This document shows, in pieces, positions 1 to 3,895 of a stretch of DNA of 6,614 nucleotides. Position numbers and translations under genes: made by a program. Positions within the stretch are counted from its first letter, which is position 1. The number at the start of each line of letters is the position of its first letter. The notes beneath the pieces are model-generated. The model worked only from the letters and a program-made list of their open reading frames with translations. It was not told the DNA's origin and ran no database searches. Source of the DNA: Endomicrobium sp. (lineage in GTDB: Bacteria > Elusimicrobiota > Endomicrobiia > Endomicrobiales > Endomicrobiaceae); the NCBI GenBank assembly GCA_031290055.1, contig JAITOH010000039.1:1-6614 (forward strand). The letters are read 5' to 3'.

Positions 1-1
1 A

Positions 2-562
2 ATATCCTCTTTTTATGAGACCCAACCGGTTGGACCTAAACAAAGAAATTTTTATAATATTGTGGTTAGAGCTAAAACGGATCTTAGGCCTTGTAATTTA
101 CTTTTGCTAGTAAAACAAGCAGAGTACATATTGGGGCGCAGAAAAACGCTGCGATGGCATTCACGTGTTATTGATATAGATATTTTATTTTTTGGCCATG
201 AAATTATAGAAGAAAGTGTTGACAGTTTTAAAGATTTATCTTTATCTACAGCATGTAAAAATTTTAATTTGAGTTCTATGGTCGATGGGGTGGGAAGTAG
301 AAAAAAATTTTTTTTTCGAAGCTGTTCAACACTTTTGAGTAACAAAAGTAAGAGTTTTATTAAAGAGAATAGATGTGGTGGTGATATTGTAAATTTGATT
401 ATTCCACACAGAGAAATTCAAAATAGACTTTTTGTTTTAGTTCCTTTATGTGAAGTAAAAAATGATTTTATACATCCTGTTTTAAAACAAAAAATTAGAA
501 GTGTTTTGCGCGAAAAATTATTGACACTTAAACATCAAAAGATTAGAATTATAAACATCTAA
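2..562 (+). CDS. folK: 2-amino-4-hydroxy-6-hydroxymethyldihydropteridine pyrophosphokinase (HPPK), 5' end outside window, with an in-frame insertion
   Basis: HPPK transfers pyrophosphate from ATP to 6-hydroxymethyl-dihydropterin, a cytoplasmic step of folate synthesis. The open frame enters from the left edge; 186 residues are visible before TAA at 560-562. Visible blocks in order: SSFYETQPVGP (residues 2-12, pterin/ATP-site start), LGRR...RWHSRVIDIDILFFG (about 48-68, with the DID pair that binds magnesium in this family), and NLIIPHREIQNRLFVLVPL (about 131-149, with the conserved PH and NR). Compared with the family, about 38 N-terminal residues are off the window, so the full protein would be about 220 residues against a usual 155-165. 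The excess lies between the DID block and the IPH block (residues about 74-129). The usual RWGPR is RWHSR here. The frame is intact through the insertion, which argues for a functional or only recently altered gene. Identification is sure; activity is not. Confidence 0.93.
   Translation: MSSFYETQPVGPKQRNFYNIVVRAKTDLRPCNLLLLVKQAEYILGRRKTLRWHSRVIDIDILFFGHEIIEESVDSFKDLSLSTACKNFNLSSMVDGVGSRKKFFFRSCSTLLSNKSKSFIKENRCGGDIVNLIIPHREIQNRLFVLVPLCEVKNDFIHPVLKQKIRSVLREKLLTLKHQKIRIINI
212..336 (+). repeat. Long imperfect inverted repeat in folK
   Basis: The left arm AAAGTGTTGACAG (213-225) is the reverse complement of CTGTTCAACACTTT (322-335) except for one extra T at 325. As RNA the stem extends inward: 226-229 pair with 318-321 (with G-U pairs), there is one mismatch (230/317), and 231-234 pair with 313-316. 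This gives about 21-22 pairs closing a loop of some 78 bases. The arms lie at or just inside the left edge of the extra segment and in its middle, so the repeat is associated with the insertion but does not frame all of it. Confidence 0.7.
221..388 (+). other. In-frame insertion within folK, possible palindromic element
   Basis: About 168 bases (56 codons) separate the conserved DIDILFFGHEIIEESV from NLIIPHREIQNRLF. In ordinary HPPKs, for example that of E. coli, these two blocks are joined by only a few residues. The encoded stretch is rich in Ser, Lys, Phe and Asn, has no motif I recognise and reads like translated non-coding DNA. It contains a run of seven A followed by nine T (301-316) and overlaps a long inverted repeat. 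Its length is a multiple of three and it has no stop in frame. The edges are inferred from alignment by memory and could shift by several codons, because the loop varies between species. No clear target-site duplication is visible. Confidence 0.6.
331..349 (+). repeat. Small perfect hairpin in the folK insertion
   Basis: ACTTTTG (331-337) and CAAAAGT (343-349) are exact reverse complements around the 5-base loop AGTAA. Its left arm overlaps the right arm of the larger inverted repeat by five bases, so the two folds compete. It is not followed by a T tract, so it does not look like a terminator. Confidence 0.6.
521..549 (+). promoter_or_regulatory. Predicted sigma70-type promoter for panB and downstream genes
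   Basis: TTGACA (521-526, six of six to the -35 consensus) is followed after exactly 17 bases by TAGAAT (544-549, five of six to TATAAT). It lies in the last codons of folK and would start transcripts near 556, giving a leader of about 58 bases before panB. The match and spacing are seen directly; use of the promoter is inferred. AT-rich DNA makes chance matches more likely, but no other place I examined combines both hexamers at this spacing. Confidence 0.5.
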
Positions 563-585
563 GGACAAGTGAATAATTTTAGTGT

Positions 586-590
586 AAGGA
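586..590 (+). promoter_or_regulatory. Shine-Dalgarno-like AAGGA upstream of panB
   Basis: AAGGA ends 7 bases before an ATG at 598, an ideal distance, but 23 bases before the panB ATG at 614, which is too far for normal use. No better site lies nearer panB. The panB start itself is fixed by homology and by an in-frame TAG at 611-613 directly before its ATG. The site therefore serves either a short overlapping ORF or panB in an indirect way. Confidence 0.45.
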
Positions 591-597
591 AAACAAT

Positions 598-648
598 ATG
601 GAGTTTATTTTAGATGATCAGAAAAACGATTTCGATATTTTTAGATAA
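598..648 (+). other. Possible 16-codon leader ORF overlapping the panB start
   Basis: The ATG at 598 has a well-spaced AAGGA and opens a frame encoding [16 protein letters not shown], ending at TAA 646-648. It overlaps the first 35 bases of panB in another frame. The 12 bases ending in its ATG (GAAAACAATATG) are identical to those at the uvrA start (3887-3898), so the context resembles a real start in this genome. The peptide has no recognisable features and no run of a single amino acid typical of attenuators. It may be a chance ORF; translation is unproven. Confidence 0.25.
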
Positions 649-1414
649 GAAACAACGTAAAGAAAAAATAACGATGCTTACATGTTACGATTATGTTACT
701 GCAAAACTTATTTCTTCTCAAGGTATAGATGTTTTACTTGTGGGAGATTCTTTGGGAAATGTAAAACTTGGTTATGAAAATACTCTTTCGGTTACTGTTG
801 ATGATATGATATACCATACCAAATCTGTAAATAGGGGTAACGATGGTGCTCTGATTGTTACCGACATGCCGTTTATGTCTTACGAAATATGTGTTGAAGA
901 TTCTGTTAGAAATGCGGCAAAAATTGTTAAAGAAGGTGGGGCACAAGTTGTAAAAATTGAAGGTGGAGTTGAAATCGCAGATCGGATTAAAGCAATTTCT
1001 GATGCAAAAATTCCAGTTGTTGGACATTTGGGACTTACACCTCAGTCCATAAATAAGTTGGGTGGATTTAAGGTTCAAGGAAGAACAAAAAAAAGTTATG
1101 ATAAATTAATTGCTGATGCTGAAAAATTAGAAGAAGCAGGGGTTTTTGCGATTGTTCTAGAGGCAATTCCTGAACAACTTGCAAAAGAAATTACGGAACG
1201 TCTAAATATTCCTACAATAGGTATAGGTGCGGGGCGCTATTGTGACGGCCAAGTTCTGGTTGTTGATGATTTGTTGGGAATGTTTACTGATTTTACTCCA
1301 AAATTTGTGAAAAGATATGCAAATTTAGGGGAAACAATAAAAACGGCAGTTAAAAATTACATAACCGAAGTAAAAGAAGGTAAATTTCCTCAGGAAAAGA
1401 ATATATATAGATGA
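614..1414 (+). CDS. panB: 3-methyl-2-oxobutanoate hydroxymethyltransferase (ketopantoate hydroxymethyltransferase)
   Basis: PanB adds a hydroxymethyl group from 5,10-methylene-tetrahydrofolate to 2-oxoisovalerate, giving ketopantoate, the first committed step to pantothenate and CoA in the cytoplasm. The 266-residue product matches the usual length (264 in E. coli) and covers the whole TIM-barrel fold. Visible family residues are LLVGDSLG with the magnesium-binding Asp45, the second metal Asp84 in VTDMPF, VKIEGG with Lys114 and Glu116, GHLGLTPQS with His138, and the catalytic Glu183 in VLEAIP; GIGAG follows at 203-207. The start at 614 is chosen because [13 protein letters not shown] aligns with other PanB N-termini and a TAG in the same frame lies immediately upstream. 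It overlaps panC by four bases. Its one-carbon donor is a folate, which gives a metabolic link to the folK upstream. Confidence 0.98.
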   Translation: MIRKTISIFLDKKQRKEKITMLTCYDYVTAKLISSQGIDVLLVGDSLGNVKLGYENTLSVTVDDMIYHTKSVNRGNDGALIVTDMPFMSYEICVEDSVRNAAKIVKEGGAQVVKIEGGVEIADRIKAISDAKIPVVGHLGLTPQSINKLGGFKVQGRTKKSYDKLIADAEKLEEAGVFAIVLEAIPEQLAKEITERLNIPTIGIGAGRYCDGQVLVVDDLLGMFTDFTPKFVKRYANLGETIKTAVKNYITEVKEGKFPQEKNIYR

Positions 1415-2262
1415 AAGTTATAAAAAACCCTTTGGAGATGCAGAAGACAGCTTTTAAGCATTTTAAAAATGGTGATGAAATAGGACTTATTCCTACGATG
1501 GGGGCTCTTCACTATGGCCATGTTTCTTTATTTAAAAAAGCTGTAAAAGGTAACGATATTACAATAGCATCAATTTTTGTAAATCCCACACAATTTGGTC
1601 CAAATGAAGATTACTTAAAGTATCCAAAACCTATACAAAAAGACCTAGAAATATGTAGAAAAAGTTGTATAGATTATGTTTTTATGCCATTGGCAAATAG
1701 CATGTTTCCGATGAGTCATAAGACCTATGTAGAAGTTAAAACTTTGCAGGATACTTTATGTGGTTCATTCAGGAAAAATCATTTTAGAGGAGTTGCAACT
1801 GTAGTTTTGAAGCTTTTTAACATATCTTGTGCTGACAGAGCTTATTTCGGAATAAAAGATTTTCAACAACTTAGAATCATAGAAAGAATGACAAAGGACC
1901 TAAATTTTAAGACTAAAATTATTTCATGTCCGATTGTCAGGGAAAGTAGTGGTCTTGCTATTTCAAGTAGAAATTCTTATCTAAATGACACCGAAAGGAA
2001 ATTAAGTGCAAATATATATAAAATTTTAAAAGTAGCAGCCCAAGACTTTAAAAATAAAGATTTTAAGTCTATCAAAAAAAATACTTTTGATAGACTTAAA
2101 GAAATCCCAGTAAGTAAAGTTGATTATATTGAAATTTTAAATTTTGACGACCTGTCTCCAGCAGATGAAAATGCAAAAAAAGTAATTTTTGCGGTAGCAT
2201 TGTGGATAGGTGGCACAAGGCTTATAGATAATATTTTTATGATTAAGCCTGGAAGATCTTAA
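1411..2262 (+). CDS. panC: Pantothenate synthetase (pantoate--beta-alanine ligase)
   Basis: PanC joins pantoate and beta-alanine using ATP, through a pantoyl-adenylate intermediate, to form pantothenate. The 283 residues equal the E. coli length. The nucleotidyltransferase fold is marked by [11 protein letters not shown] (27-37), whose His34 and His37 form the HxGH adenylation motif, then SIFVNPTQF (54-62), the [13 protein letters not shown] block (125-137), [10 protein letters not shown] (145-154, usually GEKDxQQ) and AISSRNSYL (183-191, the KMSKS-like loop). It ends with IGGTRLIDN. The ATG overlaps the panB stop as ATGA, implying translational coupling; AGGA at 1392-1395 is a poorly spaced ribosome-binding site. 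PanD, which would supply beta-alanine, is not in the window. The coding sequence contains a perfect inverted repeat at 2062-2100 without any excess protein length. Confidence 0.98.
   Translation: MKVIKNPLEMQKTAFKHFKNGDEIGLIPTMGALHYGHVSLFKKAVKGNDITIASIFVNPTQFGPNEDYLKYPKPIQKDLEICRKSCIDYVFMPLANSMFPMSHKTYVEVKTLQDTLCGSFRKNHFRGVATVVLKLFNISCADRAYFGIKDFQQLRIIERMTKDLNFKTKIISCPIVRESSGLAISSRNSYLNDTERKLSANIYKILKVAAQDFKNKDFKSIKKNTFDRLKEIPVSKVDYIEILNFDDLSPADENAKKVIFAVALWIGGTRLIDNIFMIKPGRS
2062..2100 (+). repeat. Perfect 16-bp inverted repeat inside panC
   Basis: The left arm TTTAAGTCTATCAAAA (2062-2077) and right arm TTTTGATAGACTTAAA (2085-2100) are exact reverse complements with the 7-base loop AAAATAC. 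It encodes [12 protein letters not shown] in a poorly conserved helical part of PanC. A related piece, AGACTTTAAA (2043-2052), lies just upstream in the same orientation as the right arm's AGACTTAAA. There is no T tract after the stem and transcription must continue into nadB, so it is not an obvious terminator. Only three of the sixteen pairs are G-C. Confidence 0.9.
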
Positions 2263-2269
2263 TTTTACC

Positions 2270-3877
2270 GTGATCTCAATGATAAGAAATGTTATAAGAT
2301 CTGATTATTTAATAATAGGTAGTGGTATAGCAGGGCTTAGCTTAGCGCTGAAAGCGTCTAAGAATGGTACTGTTTCTTTGGCTACAAAAAAAAAAATATT
2401 TGATTCAGCTACTGAAAAAGCACAGGGCGGAATTGCGTGTGTTGTAGATAAGTCTGATTCTTTTGATGCGCACGTAAATGATACTATAATTTCTGGAGCT
2501 GGTCTTTGTAATGAAAAAATGGTTGAGAAACTTGTTGCTGAAGGGCCTGAAAGAGTCAGAGAACTTATAGAAATTGGTGTAGACTTTACAAGGAAAAGTT
2601 ACTCTAGTTCTGGATTTGATCTTGCTCTCGAAGGTGGTCATAGTAAAAGAAGAATCCTTCATTGTGATGATATTACTGGAAATGAGATTGAAAGAGTTTT
2701 AATAGCAAATATATTAAAATATAAGAATATAAGTGTTTATGAGAATCATATTGCGATAGATTTAATTTTAGATGATGACAAAATTTGTAGGGGTGCATAT
2801 TTTTTAGATAATATAAATGATTGCACAAAGATTTTTGAAGCGAAAATAACAGTTTTGGCTTGTGGTGGTGCTGGGAGAACATACCTTTACACTTCTAATC
2901 CGAGTATTGCTACAGGAGATGGAATGGCTATGGCCTACAGAGCTGGAGCAGATATTGCAAATATGGAGTTTGTTCAGTTTCATCCAACTTGTTTATATAC
3001 TACAAATATGTCTGGATTTTTTCTAGTATCTGAAGCTGTGCGCGGGGAAGGTGCTATTTTAAGACTTAAAAATGGTGAACCTTTTATGGGTAAATATCAT
3101 ACTTATAAAGAGCTGGCTCCTCGTGACATAGTTGCAAGGGCACTATATAATGAGTTAAAAGTTAGAGATGAAAATTTTGTCTATTTAGATATAACTGCAA
3201 AAAATAAGGATTTTCTAAAAAAAAGGTTCCCAAACATTTACGCAAAGTGTCTTGAATGTGGTATAGATATGGCTAAAGATATGATTCCTGTTATTCCAGC
3301 TGCACACTTTTTTTGTGGTGGTGTTGCAGTAGATGAACATGGTAGGACAAGTATTACGAACCTTTATGCAGTAGGAGAAACAGCGTGTTCTGGAGTGCAC
3401 GGAGCAAATAGGCTTGCTTCGAACTCTTTACTAGAAGGAATTGTATATGCTGAAAGAGTATATAAAAACTCATTGCAATTTTTGAAAAAAGAATATGAGA
3501 GATTTAGTGTTGATTTTGTTAGAAATAGTACCAATTCCCTAATAAACGAATTAGATATCTTTGGATATAAGAAACGAAAAGAAATACAAAAGTTAACTTG
3601 GAATTACCTTGGTATTTCCCGTTCAAATGAAAGACTTTTACAAGCGCAGAGAGAAATATTTTTTTTAAAGAGCGAAATAGAAGAATATTTTAAAAATTTA
3701 CATTTTACAACGAGTGAAATTGAATTAAGAAATATGGTATTTGTAGCCGAAATGATTGTAAGGTGTGCGGTAGATAGAAAAGAAAGTAGAGGTCTCCATT
3801 TCAATACTGATTATCTTTTTACGTCTCTCGAAGCTAAAAACACAATTATAAATATAGAGCGAAAATTAATTACATAA
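2270..3877 (+). CDS. nadB: L-aspartate oxidase, quinolinate synthesis
   Basis: NadB is a flavoprotein that oxidises L-aspartate to iminoaspartate, using oxygen or fumarate, as the first step of de novo NAD synthesis; NadA then makes quinolinate. The 535 residues match the usual length (540 in E. coli). Visible parts: the FAD-binding YLIIGSGIAGLSLALKA (13-29), AQGGIA (51-56), EGGHSKRRILH with Glu121, ACGGAG (197-202), QFHPT with His238, RGEGA, ELAPRDIVARAL with Arg285, PAAHFFCGG with His346, YAVGE (366-370), HGANRLASNSLLE with Arg381, and the C-terminal helical domain ending in SRGLHFNTDY. These are the residues that separate NadB from its relatives in the SdhA/FrdA family as far as I can judge. 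The start is uncertain: GTG at 2270, seven bases after the panC stop, or ATG at 2279; neither has a good ribosome-binding site, so coupling to panC is likely. An 11-A run lies early in the gene. Confidence 0.97.
   Translation: MISMIRNVIRSDYLIIGSGIAGLSLALKASKNGTVSLATKKKIFDSATEKAQGGIACVVDKSDSFDAHVNDTIISGAGLCNEKMVEKLVAEGPERVRELIEIGVDFTRKSYSSSGFDLALEGGHSKRRILHCDDITGNEIERVLIANILKYKNISVYENHIAIDLILDDDKICRGAYFLDNINDCTKIFEAKITVLACGGAGRTYLYTSNPSIATGDGMAMAYRAGADIANMEFVQFHPTCLYTTNMSGFFLVSEAVRGEGAILRLKNGEPFMGKYHTYKELAPRDIVARALYNELKVRDENFVYLDITAKNKDFLKKRFPNIYAKCLECGIDMAKDMIPVIPAAHFFCGGVAVDEHGRTSITNLYAVGETACSGVHGANRLASNSLLEGIVYAERVYKNSLQFLKKEYERFSVDFVRNSTNSLINELDIFGYKKRKEIQKLTWNYLGISRSNERLLQAQREIFFLKSEIEEYFKNLHFTTSEIELRNMVFVAEMIVRCAVDRKESRGLHFNTDYLFTSLEAKNTIINIERKLIT
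2386..2396 (+). repeat. Run of eleven A in the 5' part of nadB
   Basis: Eleven consecutive A encode the KKK of ATKKKIF (residues about 38-44), just before the conserved AQGGIA. The genomic frame is intact. Runs of this length are known sites of polymerase slippage, so a share of transcripts or sequencing reads could be out of frame. Confidence 0.9.
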
Positions 3878-3895
3878 TGACTCAGAGAAAACAAT

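Noticed and set aside
22..33. Perfect GC-rich 12-bp palindrome CCAACCGGTTGG
   Set aside because: It encodes the conserved QPVG of HPPK, so the protein sequence explains most of it; no second copy was noticed in the window.
219..248. TTGACA (219-224) in the folK insertion as a promoter
   Set aside because: At 16-18 bases downstream only weak -10 matches such as TATCTA are present.
52..345. Open frame of 97 codons on the minus strand, opposite folK and most of its insertion
   Set aside because: It covers conserved folK codons on the other strand, has no recognisable domain and no evident ribosome-binding site; it is best read as an antisense shadow.
2062..2100. The panC inverted repeat as an intrinsic terminator
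   Set aside because: The stem is mostly A-U, no T tract follows, and it lies about 160 bases before the end of panC, so termination would destroy the gene's message.
2697..2719. 8-bp inverted repeat TTTTAATA / TATTAAAA in nadB
   Set aside because: Arms are purely A/T and short; such pairs are expected by chance in DNA of this composition.
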